64,000 bases of DNA. Origin: Myxocyprinus asiaticus (Eukaryota; Chordata; Actinopteri; Cypriniformes; Catostomidae). Shown here piece after piece: positions 42,141 to 54,176 of this stretch; the stretch's first letter is position 1, and every line of letters begins with the position of its first letter. The notes beneath the pieces were generated by a model. That model saw only the letters and a program-made list of their open reading frames with translations. It did not search any database and had not been told where the DNA came from. The stretch spans positions 22,061,880 to 22,125,879 of the forward strand of contig NC_059379.1 of NCBI RefSeq assembly GCF_019703515.2, written 5' to 3'. A program made the position numbers and the translations under genes.

Positions 42141-42345
42141 TATGGTACATGTCCAAACAACATGGTATTACCATGGTAAAAGTCCAAACAACATGGTATT
42201 ACCATGATACATATCCAAACAACATAGTTTTACCATGGCAATATGTCCAACATTCATGGTATTACCATGGTACCATGTCCAAAAAAACATAGTAATACAA
42301 AGGTACCATTCCCAAGAAACATGGTAATACCATGGTTCTTTTTTG
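42141..42345. repeat. 31-33-bp minisatellite with CCATGG palindromes
   Basis: About six units of the form catggtattaccatggta plus 'agtccaaacaa'. The first two full units are 31 bp; later ones drift to 32-33 bp. Confidence 0.85.
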
Positions 42346-42454
42346 TAACCATTTTAAAAGACTCTGACACCAAACTAATGTTTTCATAATGTTTTGAATG
42401 GGATTAAATCAGGTAAGAAGCAAAGCCAAATATGAACACTTTTTTATACCTTAA

Positions 42455-42601
42455 AGGGGCAGTATATCCTGGGGGATACAGTAAAATTGAAAATACAAGC
42501 AGTATTTTTATGAAAAACATGAAATTGTGTCATTTGAGCCCTTATGTGTCAGAAAATGGCAATAAATTAAGTTTCTGATATTTCTTTATCGTCTTGCCCT
42601 T
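42455..42601. mobile_element. Short TTAA-flanked MITE
   Basis: AGGGGCAGTAT at the left end and complementary CTTGCCCTT at the right, flanked by TTAA at 42451-42454 and 42602-42605. 147 bp. Termini resemble those of 16124-17186 and may belong to the same broad group. Confidence 0.5.
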
Positions 42602-42648
42602 TTAAGGGTTAATAATTATTTTGTCATTGTTATCTGGTTATTCCTGCA

Positions 42649-43154
42649 TGTCTGTGCATTTTGTTCCCTCGTGTGTTTCCCTATGCCGCATGGCCAGTGA
42701 AATTAGCATTTCTATGGGAATGCAGATTCACACCGCTCACGTGGTAGTACCCTCACCTGTTCCTCGTTAGCTTTGGCTATTCATTCCCCTTCTTTCTCTG
42801 TCTCGTCGCTAGATTGTGACAGTTTTCCTGTCATAGAGTCTCACCCTCTGTCTGTCTGCTGTCTGTTTCTTGTTTTGCTCTGTTTAGTACGCTTCTTCCA
42901 GTTGGATATACCTCACCCTGTGGATTACCTTTTTACTGGTCATTTATGCTGTGGAATATATTACTCACCTTCTGCATTCAGTTCACTGCCATCATCAGCC
43001 CGGGTGCTCCAATATCCTTCCTGGACATTCCAATCTGCAGCCTGTGCCGGTTTTACGAACTGTTGCCACCTTCCACCTGCCTGCTATGTTCATTCAATAA
43101 AGACAGTTAAACTTTCTCTGCAATTGTGTCCTCATCCTTACTCCAATCTTGACA
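42649..43154 (+). repeat. Solo LTR-like sequence
   Basis: Begins TGTCTGTGCATTTTG and ends CCAATCTTGACA, followed by gaacaatctggccaat, a context seen after fish Gypsy LTRs. An AATAAA signal lies near 43096. No internal region follows. Boundaries are tentative. Confidence 0.45.
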
Positions 43155-43384
43155 GAACAATCTGGCCAATTATTGTTGCTGCTACCACCTCTACATCTGT
43201 CATTATGCACTATTTCATATTCATATGCATACTTTGTACATACAGTATATTTCTTCTTCTATTTTATTGTGTATTTTATTGTGTTGTAATTTGTGTTTTT
43301 TAATTGTTTTTTTTTAATTATTTTTTTTTTACTTCTATTTCTACTCCTTATCTATATATGGATAAGGAGTATCTTTTTTTTCTC

Positions 43385-45135
43385 TTGAAACCCTCCCAAA
43401 CAACTTGTGGTGATGTAGGTGATGTCTGATATTTTGTTTGGGACGGCATTCTGGGCCGCGTCATCAGAGCGTGCGCGAACCAACTGGCTGGTGTTTTTAC
43501 GGACATTTTCAACCTTTCCCTCTCTTTGTCTGTAGTCCCCACATGCTTTAAAATGTCCACCATTGTGCCTGTACCAAAGCAATCCAAAATTGCTTGCTTG
43601 CGTCCTGTTGCTCTGACCCCCATCATCAGCAAATGCTTTGAGAGACTAATCAGAGATTACATCTGCTCTGTGCTTCCTCCATCACTGGACCCATTGCAGT
43701 ATGCTTACCACAACAACCGCTCCACTGATGATGCCATTGAATCTACAATACACACTGCTCTCTCACACCTGGAAAAAAGGAACACTTATGTGAGAATGCT
43801 GTTTGTAGACTACAGCTCAGCATTCAACACCATAGTGCCCTCCAAGCTTGATGAGAAACTCCGGGCTCTGGGCTTAAACAGCTCGCTGTGCAACTGGATC
43901 CTGGACTTCTTGTCAAGCAGACGCCAGGTGGTTAGAATGCGCAGTAACATCTCTTCATCACTGACCCTCAACACTGGAGCCCCGCAGGGCTGTGTTCTTA
44001 GCCCACTCCTGTATTCCCTGTACACACATGACTGTGTGGCAACACATAGCTCCAATGCCATCATTAAGTTTGCTGATGATACGACAGTGGTCGGTCTGTT
44101 TACTGACAATGATGAAACAGCCTACAGAGAGGAGGTGCACACTCTGACATGCTGGTGTCAGGAGCACAACCTCTCCCTCAACATCAGTATGACAAAGGAG
44201 CTTGTGGTGGACTTCAGGAGAAGAGAAAGTGTACACAGCCCCATCACCATCAATGGAGCACCAGTGGAGAGAGTCAGCAGCTTCAAGTTCCTGGGTGTCC
44301 ACATCACTGAGGAACTCACATGGTCCATCCACACTGAGGCCGTTGTGAAGAAGGCTCATTAGCGCCTCTTCTTCCTGAGATGGCTGAGGAAGTTTGGAAT
44401 GAACCGCCACATCCTCACACGGTTCTACACCAGCACTGTAGAGAGCATCCTGACTGGCTGCATCTCCACCTGGTACGGCAATAGCACCGCCCATAACCGC
44501 AAAGCCCTGCAAAAGGTGGTGCGAACTGCCAGACACATCATCAGAGGTGAGCTTCACTCCCTCCAGGACATATACACCAGCCGGTGTGTGAAAAAAGCTC
44601 AGAGGATCATCAGAGACTCCAGCCACCCAAGCCATGGGCTGCTCTCACTGCTACCATCAGGCAGGCGGTATCGCAGCATCAGGACCTGATCTCTCACGAT
44701 CAATATACATCAGCACTGCACTTTATTAATCTTATTATCACACACCTGACTGTCATAAATTATATTCTCTTAACAACACACTGGCAACTGACTATCAACC
44801 GACAGTCTGAATGTCAATACAGTACAATACAACCTACTGTACATTTTATATATATACTATATATACTATTTTTTTTATTGTATAATGTGTATTCTATATT
44901 GTGTGTATTGTATAATGTACATTGTATGTTATTATTTGTATATTGTTGAGTGTAATTATGTGTATATTAGATTTTAAATTGTGTTGTGTTAATTTGATGT
45001 TATTGTAAATTGGTATATGTCTCATCACTGTCACGACTGCTATGTTGCTCAGAACTGCACCCAAGAATTTCACACACTATTGCACTTGTGTATATGGTTG
45101 TGTGACAATAAAAGTGATTTGATTTGATTTGATTA
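43385..45135 (+). mobile_element. L2-type LINE, 5'-truncated
   Basis: Carries the C-terminal two-thirds of a CR1/L2-type ORF2 and a 3' UTR that ends in aataaaagtgatttgatttg with repeated TGATT units, the simple-repeat tail that L2 elements use in place of poly-A. The 5' end is lost near 43385, as is usual for LINE insertions; the endonuclease is absent. Plus strand. Confidence 0.9.
43430..44689 (+). pseudogene. L2-type LINE reverse transcriptase, one nonsense codon
   Basis: One frame from about 43430 ([20 protein letters not shown]) to TGA 44687-44689. RT motifs: [59 protein letters not shown] and the active site [12 protein letters not shown], all intact. The thumb region includes [22 protein letters not shown] at 44360-44362 interrupts AH-x-RLFFLRWLRKFG, where other L2 elements have Gln, so a CAG-to-TAG change is likely. 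After it the frame continues unbroken through ESILTGCISTWYGN to LPSGRRYRSIRT. There is no frameshift in about 420 codons. Confidence 0.9.
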
Positions 45136-45234
45136 AGGGAATTTGGCCTGTGTGTTACCTCATATTTATACCCTTGTGAAACAGGAAGTCATGGCTGAAC
45201 AGTTTCATGTTCCTAGTCACCCAGGTGCACTAAA

Positions 45235-45506
45235 AAAATTAAAATATGAATGGGAATATACTTCAGATATATTTTACTCTTAAGAATTTCTAGGAGTGCC
45301 AATAATTGTGGCCAACGTGTTTTGGAGAAAAATATTTATTTAATAATGAAATATTTCTTCTCTTTCAATTGTTTTACTTCAATTACTTCAAGGTCGAATT
45401 GTAAATTTTTTGAATGAAAAATCAAAAGGATAAACAATGCAGATTTTTTTTCACAGCCTTCTTTGCTCATCTTTACCAAGGGTGCCAATATTTTTGGCCA
45501 CCACTG
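45235..45506 (-). mobile_element. Tc1-like terminal fragment
   Basis: Ends (minus strand) with CAGTGGTGGCCAAAAATATT at 45506, followed by TA. An inner repeat, complement of gccaataattgtggcca, lies at about 45300. This is one IR/DR-type end of a Tc1 element; the transposase and other end are missing. Confidence 0.65.
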
Positions 45507-45789
45507 TACACTGCTAAGAACCATGGTATGGTAACTTGATGTTAAATATGTGTTTAATAGGTGTCATTAATATTCCTTTTATTAGGCTACTATGAAAATT
45601 GTTAATACTTTATTATTACTGTAACTAATAAACTAATTCATAATATGCAATAAACTGCATTGTAGCTAATATGAGTGTAGTAATGTTCACATTAACACGT
45701 TATCTTGTATTAACATATTTAGCCTACATAATATTAATGGTTATTTGTTTTATTTGTGTACTATTATGTACTTTTCAGTGTATAGTGAA
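45507..45789. repeat. Dispersed repeat R1, copy 2
   Basis: Counterpart of 18201-18499, same orientation, with small indels. It starts exactly where the Tc1-like end stops. Confidence 0.75.
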
Positions 45790-45952
45790 ATTGGTTTCCT
45801 ATTTAGAAATATAAATTGAAATTATTTGATATCATGAGAAAAAGGCACAACAGACAGCAGTAAAAGGCAAAAAAAAAAGAAACTAGCAGGGGTGCAATAA
45901 CATGCAGTATTTTCACAAAGTTTAATTGCAGAAGTTAAATATATATATATAT

Positions 45953-46121
45953 GTCCGAGGTCCCCCTAGTGATGAACTCACACTGTAATTGCCAGGGGTC
46001 CGGGGTCCTAGTGGTCAACTTTTTTATTGTATTAGCCAGGGGCCCTGGTGTTCACCTTCCTTTGACAGTCCTGAGGCTTTGGGCACCCCTGGTATTCTGT
46101 GGCCCTGGGGCACTGGCCCCA
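45953..46121. repeat. Duplicated 169-bp block, copy 2
   Basis: Reads identically to 41815-41983 and lies in the same orientation 4.1 kb away. It is preceded by a short (TA)n. Confidence 0.95.
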
Positions 46122-49100
46122 TGTCTGAAATGAACATTTTGATTGGTGGATCAGCTTAGTCGGACTGTCTGTCTTGCCAGTGCCATCAGTTGCACTCCCA
46201 CAGCTCCATGCACATTTAGAGAGAATCACTGTACACTTATACACAATTCACTCAACGGTGCTGCGGCATCACGTTAGTAGATTAAAAAAGACTACTCATT
46301 GTTCTGGCGGCCATACGTAACATCAATTATTTCAGGTGGGCATACGCAAAATCCTAAGAAAGATAGGTGGGCATACGGCATATGCCTGCGTATGCTCTAG
46401 ACTACACTACAGATTCACACACAGGACGATTAATTACGGGTGTGACAACCACATTATATAACCGAACTGAAACATGCTGAATATATCCGAACATCTCACA
46501 ACCGCATTCTCGGCAAACCTGTGCTGTGTGAACAGAACCGCACTGGACAACTAGTTGTTAGTTACATCATGTACAGTGAGAGACACGCTGCACTGTACAC
46601 GTGTGTGCCTCTTGTGTTTCATGTGGGGTTTTGTTAACTCACTGAGATGGAGAAATGAGTTGCGTGTCATCCGAAGATTCAGCCGCTGTCTTCCACCGGC
46701 TGCTCACGGGCGTGAGCTGCACGACACAAAAGCTGCGCTCTGCACGTGGTTAAAAAGCATTCAAAGCCGCTCTTGGTTAATTATGATCTGATGGATGAAC
46801 TCGCACCTCGATTGGACTCATTTATTTAATAACACGGCAGCAATTGTGATCAGAAATGCTGGTGATATGGACGTCACCATCTTTTAGTCACTGTCACTAT
46901 GGTTACAGCTGTTAGAATGCGGTTGTGAAAAGAGGCGGAGCTACTGAATAGGCAAGGCAAGCAATTGCCTGGGGCCCCAAGCTGGTAAGGCCCCCCGCAG
47001 GCAGCAATTACAGTAGTTCACAGCAATGACACTTGATACCAATGATTGGCAATGCTTATGTAACCGGTCCTGCTGACCCGCTCCGAGCGGGATTTGAACA
47101 GGCATGTGAGGCGGGCGGGCTAACAAGGAGACTAAATGCTACATCCCCTAGCGTCAGGTTTACACACACTGCACAGCACATACCAGCTGGCTACTGTTTC
47201 ACTTAGTAGACTAGAATGACATTTTCAACAAAAAAACCTAGGGGCCCCCATCCCTTTAGCTACGATCAAATTTCAAGTAAGAGCGGGATGCAGGCGCAGA
47301 CACCTGAATCATTTCTTAAACATGCAGAACATGCATTTGACTACACCACGCATCTGGATATATGCCAGGTTATAACACTCTTCTCCATAATTTGATCATT
47401 CTTAGATTAATTACTGATGATATAATCAGTTGAAAATGTTCACAAACATCATTTTTAAATTAAAATAACTTCACTGCCTACTTGCGGTAATCAGGCAATT
47501 TTTGTGAATGAAGTGCAATCTACAATAAGACTAATTTACATCGAAAGGAGGGGTGGGGAGTGATCCCTAGAATCTCCTCTGGTTGTGACTTTGGTTGTTC
47601 GTTCATACAGACAGCGTTCAAACTGCTACTGTAAGCTGTTGTATGAACAGGACATTTCAAGACTCACACTTGTAAGTAAATATGGTTGTCAATCCCAAAT
47701 ACTGACTGTGTGAATGTAGCCTTTGAGATGTTTGTGTCACCTCTCTATCTACACTGTTGATGCCACAAACATCACCATTTAGGGGGTATGTACAGTAGCA
47801 TCTGTTATAATTGTATATACACAATAGTGCCCCTGATAAAATGTACATGCAATAAATACTCAGTAATGTAGCATAAAAAATATGAGTACAAAATGCTAAT
47901 TTTTAATGTAACTTTTAAGAGTGTCATTGCAACAGTTCACTAATGTATACAGTTTATGTACAATAAATGCTGCCGGTGGCAGCAGTGCATGCTCTTGATT
48001 ATCTACATATTTCTCCAGAGGCTCTGATACATCATTGTCCCACTGCAGCACTATAGAGAGAGTTTCTGGGGAGTAGATCTCACAGACTGTGCCCTGGGCT
48101 ACCTAATGCTTTGTACCTACAATCTGTGCCAACCTCTGACAAATGGCCTCGGGGCCCAGGGTAGTTGCACACGGGGGAAATGATAGATGAGGTACACATA
48201 CAGTGGCATTCAAAAGTGTGAGTCCACTTGTAAAAAAGCACTGTTTTTACATTATTTAATTAAATTAATATTTTTCACTATAATTTTATATATATATTTA
48301 TATAAATTATATATGTTTCAATTAGATTTTGAATCCTAGATTTTCTATATGGACTATATATTTTTGAACCCACTATACTGTAGGTCCACATGGGCTTCAC
48401 TGGAGTAACTGCTGACAGAGTGCAAATTGTAATGCTGAATGCCAACAGGAAAATCATGCTATGGGAGTTAATTGCTTACACTTCTATGCCCTCTCTTAAT
48501 TACTTTTAATCTGAATATTTGATTTGATCATTAATCCTCCTCCATTTTTGTGGTGCTCAGGCGAAGACTATTAGCCAAACAATGTTGATGTGTGATCCCC
48601 AAGAGAAGGCTTGTCATATGCCTTTGGTCGGCTCAAATATTAAAGCTCAACATTTTTGATGGCGTATCCTGTTGGAGGCAGTCGATGATGGAAGACGTCT
48701 TGAAGTGAAGTAATTTTCACTGCTTAAGGTGCTATCACTGTGTTTTAAGTGCCACCCTTAAAATGAGGCATGAGGTATGACATAGCGAGGAATGGAGTTG
48801 AAGTGTTTTAAATACTGAGACAAGAAAGGATCCAAGTGTTCTCATATTCCTATTAAAGCCATTGTCCAATACTTAAGTGAGAATGTAATAAAATATTTTA
48901 TAACAGGTGTACAGTATGTCTGTTACTGCCAAGGTACTAGGAAGTTTTAAATAGATTGTCTGTAAGGGTCACCTAAAGTTAAACTTTAAGTGAGAATTAG
49001 GCTGGAGTACATTAAATTACAAGCTACAGTCTATAACTTGGCACATATTTACTTCATTGTAAAATGCTGGACCTATAAACAATGTATACCTTCTAATGTC

Positions 49101-49370
49101 CTGTATGTGGTAATTTTCTGCATACTGCACAGCGCTAATAAATAAAGTATTCACCCATTCAGCACAGTGATAGAATAATACATTGATACATTTATGATAA
49201 ATGATAAATTGCAGTAATAGAATTTGAAAGTTAATTTGTTAAGTTGGCTTCCAAAGGCTTTAGTGGTAATATCCCAAAGCACATTCACCAAACTCAGAGT
49301 GTGGTTTAAAGTTCTTTTAACAAAATTAAATTACATTTAACATACAGTATATCCTGAAGTACCAGTGTAC
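46122..49370. other. Intergenic, no gene seen
   Basis: About 3.2 kb. It contains repeat-like phrases (gtgggcatacg repeated at 46300-46400; ggggccccaagctggtaagg near 46970) but no coding frame with homology. Confidence 0.5.
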
Positions 49371-49750
49371 TGGTCATGATTCACTGTTGTTTGCCTTGTG
49401 TTTCTCCTTTGTCATCTGTTCCTCCCGGATTACATTTCCCATAATTCCCTGCCCTCATCACTGCCAGCTGTCCTTGATTGTCCTCACCTGTCTTCCATTA
49501 AGTCATTATCCATTGTGTATATAATGCCCTGTTATTTGCTTGTTCTTTGTCAGTTGTTATGTGTTTTGACCTCCCATATATGACCAATGCCCTTCGTAGA
49601 TGTTTCCTCCTGTTCATGTTCTTGTTTCCCATTGTGGATGTTTTATTTTGTTCCTGTGTTTTCCCATTATTTTGTACTTGTTTATTTTTCCATTAAACTC
49701 CTTAGCCGCACCTAGATCCAGCTCTCGGGACTTCCTTCCAGATCATTACA
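49371..49750 (+). repeat. Gypsy-type LTR
   Basis: About 380 bp from TGGTCATGATTCACTG to CCAGATCATTACA, with CT-rich sequence, tgtatataatgcc as a TATA-like box near 49515 and ATTAAA near 49693. It is followed at once by gaacaactgaccgc, the context of fish Gypsy leaders. No matching 3' LTR is present in the window. Confidence 0.65.
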
Positions 49751-49754
49751 GAAC

Positions 49755-49921
49755 AACTGACCGCAAAAATTGATCTAGCGGCGTACTTCCTACGGCTGAC
49801 TTATCAATAAGAGAGTTCTCCCATTTCTTCTCCACGGTTGCCGTCCACACAGGTTTTGATGATGATACCCTGAAATCCTCCTCTTTCAATCCCGGTTCCG
49901 GCTTCCTAGTCTTCCACGCCT
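49755..49921 (+). pseudogene. Gypsy Gag N-terminal remnant
   Basis: Frame 1 reads KIDLAAYFLRLTYQ then a stop; after a shift EFSHFFSTVAVHTGFDDDTL continues to a TGA at 49919-49921. The L..YLLRL...F..FFS.VAV.TGF.D..LK pattern is that of fish Gypsy Gag N-termini. It lies between the LTR and the tandem-repeat ORF. Confidence 0.5.
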
Positions 49922-49927
49922 GAGTCC

Positions 49928-50745
49928 GCTCCATGCCATGTCACAGCCACGTCTGAGTCTGCTCCATGTCACAGCCACGCCTCAGCTTGCTCCATGCCAT
50001 GTCACATCCACGCATCAGCCTGCTCCATGCCATGTCACAACCACACCTCAGTCTGCTCCATGCCATGTCACAGCCACGCCTCAGCTTGCTCCATGCCATG
50101 TCACAGCCATGCCTCCATCTGCTCCGTGCCCTGTCACAGCCAAACCTCAGCCTGCTCCATGCCATGTCACAGCAATGCCTCAGCCTGCTCCATGCCATGT
50201 CACAGCCATACCTTAGCCTGCTCCATGCCATGTCACAGCCATGGCTCAGCCTGCTCCATACCATGTCACAGTCAAACTTCAGCCTGCTCCATGCCATGTC
50301 ACAGCCACGTCTGAGTTTGCTCCATGCCATGTCACAGCAATGCCTCAGCCTGCTCCATACCATGTCACAGCCACGCCTCTGTCTGCTCCGTGCCCTGTCA
50401 CAGCCAAACCACAGCCTGCTCCATGCCATGTCACAGCCATGTCTGAGTCTGCTCCACGTCATGTCCCAGCCACGTCTGAGTCTGTTCCACGCCATGTCAC
50501 AGTCAAATCTGAGACAGCTCCATGCCATGTCACAGCCACGCCTCAGCCTGCTCATTGCCATGTCACAGCCATGCCTCAGCCTGCTCCATGCCATGTCACA
50601 GCCATGCCTCAGCTTGCTCCATGCCATGTCACAGCCACGCCTCCGTCTGCTACACGCCCTGTCACAGCCAAACCTCAGCCTGCTCCATGCCATGTCACAG
50701 CCATGCCTCAGCCTGCTCCATGCCATGTCACAGCCATGCCCCACA
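49928..50745. repeat. 33-bp minisatellite, about 24 copies
   Basis: Unit ccatgtcacagccacgcctc plus agcctgctccatg, nearly uninterrupted. One early unit is 5 bp short. Confidence 0.95.
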
Positions 50746-51855
50746 CCTGCCACGGCCAACAATCCAATGGCCATGCCTGCCACGGCCAATGAGCTGGAAG
50801 CTTCGTCTGTCCCAGAGCCTGCGTTGCCAGCCTCGTCTGTCCCAGAGCCAGCGTTCCCAGCCTCGTCCATCCCAGAACCAGCTTTGACAGCCTCGTTCGT
50901 CCCAGAGCCCACGTTACCTACGTTGGCCTCCCGGAGGAAGAGGAGGAGAAAGGCTTTTGTTTCCAAGTCTCTGCCCATGTACATGACCACAGAGATCGTC
51001 TCTGAGTCTCTGCCCATGTACACGACCATGGAGGTCATTTCCAAGTCTCTGCCCATGTACACGACCATAGAGGTCGTTTCAGAGTCTCAGCCCATGTACA
51101 CGACCACAGAGGTCATCTCAGAGTCTCTGCCCATGTACACGACCACAGAGGTCGTTCCCAAGTCTCAGTCCACGCACACGACCACAGAGGTCGTACCCAA
51201 GTCTCTGTCTACACCCTCGACCACAGAGGTCATCCCCGAATCTCAGTCCATGCCCACGACCACAGAGGTCGCTCCTGAGACTCTATCCATGCCCACGACC
51301 ACAGAAGTCGTACCTGAGTCTCTGTCTATGCCCACAACCACAGAGGTCATACCCGAGTCTCTGTCTACACCCACAACCACAGAGGTCGTCCCCGAATCTC
51401 AGTCCATGCCCACGACCACAGAGGTCGCTCCCGAGACTCTGTCTTTGCTCATGACCACAGAGGTCGCTCCCGAGACTCTGCTCATGTTCACGACCACTGA
51501 GGTCATTTCCCAGTCATCCTGGACTCTTAGCCTCGAGCCGGCCACGGCTCTGCCTTCCTCGGCTTCACCCCTCAAGCCTCCCATAGCTCCACCTTCCACG
51601 GCTCTTCTCCTCGAGCCTTCCATGGCTTCACCCTTCGAGTCTGCCACGGCTCCAATTTCTAGTCTGTGGCCGCCTCCCAGGCCTCCTGACCCTATCTTGA
51701 CCCTGTGGTTGCCACCCAGGTCTCCTGATCCTATTTCAGCCCTGTGGCCACCAACCAGGCCTCCTGAACCAATCCCTACCCGGAGGTGGTCTTCTGGGAC
51801 TCCAGGTTTGACCCCTGCCTTGCCATTGAACTGCCTGACCTCATCCCTATCCTAA
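49966..51855 (+). CDS. 629-codon open frame made of four tandem arrays
   Basis: ATG 49966 to TAA 51853-51855 without a stop. Residues 1 to about 260 are 11-aa units (MSQPRLSLLHA type). About 280-320 are 10-aa units (PEPALPASSV). About 335-515 are thirteen or fourteen 13-aa units (ESLPMYTTTEVIS/PESLSMPTTTEVV). About 565-605 are three 13-aa LWPPPRPPDPI units, then a short unique C-terminus. No known domain, no clear signal peptide. It follows an LTR and a Gag remnant, so it may be the internal region of a non-autonomous LTR element. Unit lengths are all multiples of three, so openness alone does not prove translation; the first array is open in several frames. Confidence 0.35.
   Translation: MSQPRLSLLHAMSHPRISLLHAMSQPHLSLLHAMSQPRLSLLHAMSQPCLHLLRALSQPNLSLLHAMSQQCLSLLHAMSQPYLSLLHAMSQPWLSLLHTMSQSNFSLLHAMSQPRLSLLHAMSQQCLSLLHTMSQPRLCLLRALSQPNHSLLHAMSQPCLSLLHVMSQPRLSLFHAMSQSNLRQLHAMSQPRLSLLIAMSQPCLSLLHAMSQPCLSLLHAMSQPRLRLLHALSQPNLSLLHAMSQPCLSLLHAMSQPCPTPATANNPMAMPATANELEASSVPEPALPASSVPEPAFPASSIPEPALTASFVPEPTLPTLASRRKRRRKAFVSKSLPMYMTTEIVSESLPMYTTMEVISKSLPMYTTIEVVSESQPMYTTTEVISESLPMYTTTEVVPKSQSTHTTTEVVPKSLSTPSTTEVIPESQSMPTTTEVAPETLSMPTTTEVVPESLSMPTTTEVIPESLSTPTTTEVVPESQSMPTTTEVAPETLSLLMTTEVAPETLLMFTTTEVISQSSWTLSLEPATALPSSASPLKPPIAPPSTALLLEPSMASPFESATAPISSLWPPPRPPDPILTLWLPPRSPDPISALWPPTRPPEPIPTRRWSSGTPGLTPALPLNCLTSSLS
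50961..51508. repeat. 39-bp minisatellite, about 14 copies
   Basis: Unit gagtctctgcccatgtacac plus gaccacagaggtcgttccc. A 30-bp array (about 50805-50920, four copies) precedes it and a second 39-bp array (51664-51780, three copies, ctgtggccgcctcccaggcc start) follows. Confidence 0.95.
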
Positions 51856-53904
51856 GGCTACCTGACCTCATTCCTTCTCCCATCCCTTCTCCCTGGCTGC
51901 CAGACCCCACTCGCTTCCTCAAGCCAACTCCCATTAATACCTTCAGCTGAAAAAAGGCAAATGCTTTCATTGATATAAAAAAACTGTAAGTGTTCCATTT
52001 GGAACAGTATCCTAGTAATCTTAAAAAAAAATCATACTCTAGATGGTCAGGTGTACAGTGTATAGTGTAAGTGCATAGCATATAGTGTGATTTGAGACAC
52101 AGCTTAAAGGGATTGTTATGACAGGGTACGCCTTAGTTTAGACAGCACCCTTCCATTTTACACATCCCACACACTGGGGGGCAGGGTGGAGCTTACCTGC
52201 CCGAATACCGGTTAAAGGGGTGGTATCAGAGGCACATGTCTCACTCAGCATCGAAAGACTCATTACTCGGAGAGCGTGCACGGGTGAGAAACAGAACAAT
52301 ATTTAAGTCCTTTTTAACTTTAAATCTTCACTTTCACTTTTACATCTGAAAGTCACATGTGGTGCCTGTTTAGTTTCATAATTTCATAATTTCAGTGTTC
52401 AAAATTGCAGAAAATCTAAATAATTTATATTCAGTGCATTTACTATAAAGCTAAATTTGTTCCACTACTAACCTACAAGAATGATAATTACATGACTCAA
52501 TATAAGCAGATTCTGTATCGAATGCACTTGCCTATTGACACAATCAATGTGAGAACAAGAAAGAAAGAAAGAAATAGAACAATTAGTATGGTGATAGTTA
52601 GAATGTATTGTACAGTATTGGCAGGGCCAGAAGGGTGGCACGGGGTGGCAGCTGCCACCCTAAAAATGAGCTTTGCCACCCCACTTGCCACGCCAAGTCC
52701 TGGAGACAGTGCACAACGGCTTAAACCATCTGTGTTGCGTATGGTCCATAACAACATTCCGGCACCCCCCTAAAATTCTTAAATGTTTTCCAAGCAATTC
52801 TTTACACCAAAATGACTACAGAATGTGGCTTGTCACTGAAACCCCTGTGCAAGCTCAGTGCCAACAACAAGAGCAGCCTATAAATATAATTAAGCCAGCC
52901 AAATGAGCACAAATTGAACTGCAAGGGCCAGTGAAAAAAACAGAGATAAAGGCTTCAGAAATTTTCCAGGTCATTAAATGATTTCCTAACCTTCAAAATT
53001 AATGAGATTAGTGGAATGAAGCGAAGCAGTGTTTAAGCCTTAGATAGGTAATTATTTATTAATATCTAAATCACTGTTGCTACTCAAATGTAAACATGTA
53101 CTTACAGATTAGTAATACCTCTGGCATGCTTGCCAACTTAGACTTTTCCAATATCATTTGACTCATTACACAACTCTTTTTGTGGAATAACATCCTGAGC
53201 AATTATAATAAGGTGATGAACTGTTTACACCAAAAATGTGACTTCCTCCACATTTGTTGGCTATTACATAATCTGTATTAGGGTGAAAATCACACGGTAT
53301 AACAGGGTTGTGTGCAAAATGTGGGACATGTATGAATATTGTGTTTTTGGTAGCTAAAATAAGTTAATAAAATAGTTCACAATCAAAAAAGTACTACAAT
53401 ATATCAATATTGAATGTCAAATGAACTGAATATCAATTCAACAGATCATGTCAAAATTATGGCATTGTTGTATAATTTTAATGGACCCTTTTCACAGACC
53501 TGTGTACATGTTTCTGCCTTATTTAGTGACATAAATCTAGCAAACTTTTTTATATTTGCTATTTTTAAATTATTTAGTGCAAATTTATAACATTGTACTG
53601 TGTAGGCCTATTATATTACCCTGGAATTACTTTTAAAAAAATGAGTTACCACAGATACAATGAGGCTTCTGAAACAGCTACTAAGAGAAGAAAAAAAATT
53701 GCCATCTTTTTTCTTCTGACTCGTAATCCACAACTATCTATTTTTTTTCTTTTTCTATTTTTTTTTTTTTTTTTTTCATTTGCAAAGTTGTGGAAATATA
53801 AATGCTTTTCTTTTGTTGTTGGAGCAAATGGATGAGCAAAAATTATATTTGCTATGGTCTTCCATTCACTCCCATTACCCGCTATCAAGGTTTATCCTGC
53901 AAAA
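51856..53904. other. Intergenic, no gene seen
   Basis: Contains a repeat-like GC-rich patch at 52620-52700 (gggtggcagctgccacccta) and a poly-T run at 53757-53777. No coding homology. Confidence 0.5.
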
Positions 53905-53951
53905 CGTCCTGGTTACTTGCGTAACCTCCGTTCCCTGATGGAGGGAACGAG

Positions 53952-54120
53952 ACGTTGTGTCGATGTAGTGACAGTAGGGGTCACTCTTGGGAGCCCGAGA
54001 CACCTCTGGTCTTTGATAAAAAGCCAATGAAAATTGGCGAGTGGTATTTGCATGCCACTTCCCCAGACATACGGGTATAAAAGGAGCTGGTATGCAACCA
54101 CTCATTCAGGTTTTATGCTG
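53952..54120 (+). repeat. DIRS-C left (3') inverted terminal repeat
   Basis: acgttgtgtcgatgtagtga to cactcattcaggtttta, with a TATA box (gggtataaaagg near 54073). The outer extension 53905-53951 has the GTTCCCT/AGGGAAC palindrome. Confidence 0.85.
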
Positions 54121-54176
54121 AGGAGCCGAGACAAGGTCCGGCCATTTCAGCGGGTAGTTCAGCGTTGTGGCAGGAG

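Noticed and set aside
47075..47110. tRNA-like box B (complement gttcaaatcccgc) suggesting a tRNA or SINE
   Set aside because: No A box, no acceptor stem or cloverleaf could be built around it.
49928..50745. CRISPR-like direct repeats
   Set aside because: Units are contiguous with no unique spacers, and the genome is a vertebrate's.
49941..51068. 375-codon antisense open frame across the minisatellite (Cys/Asp/Met-rich repeats)
   Set aside because: It is a shadow of the 33-bp array: because the unit is a multiple of three, several frames on both strands are open by construction.
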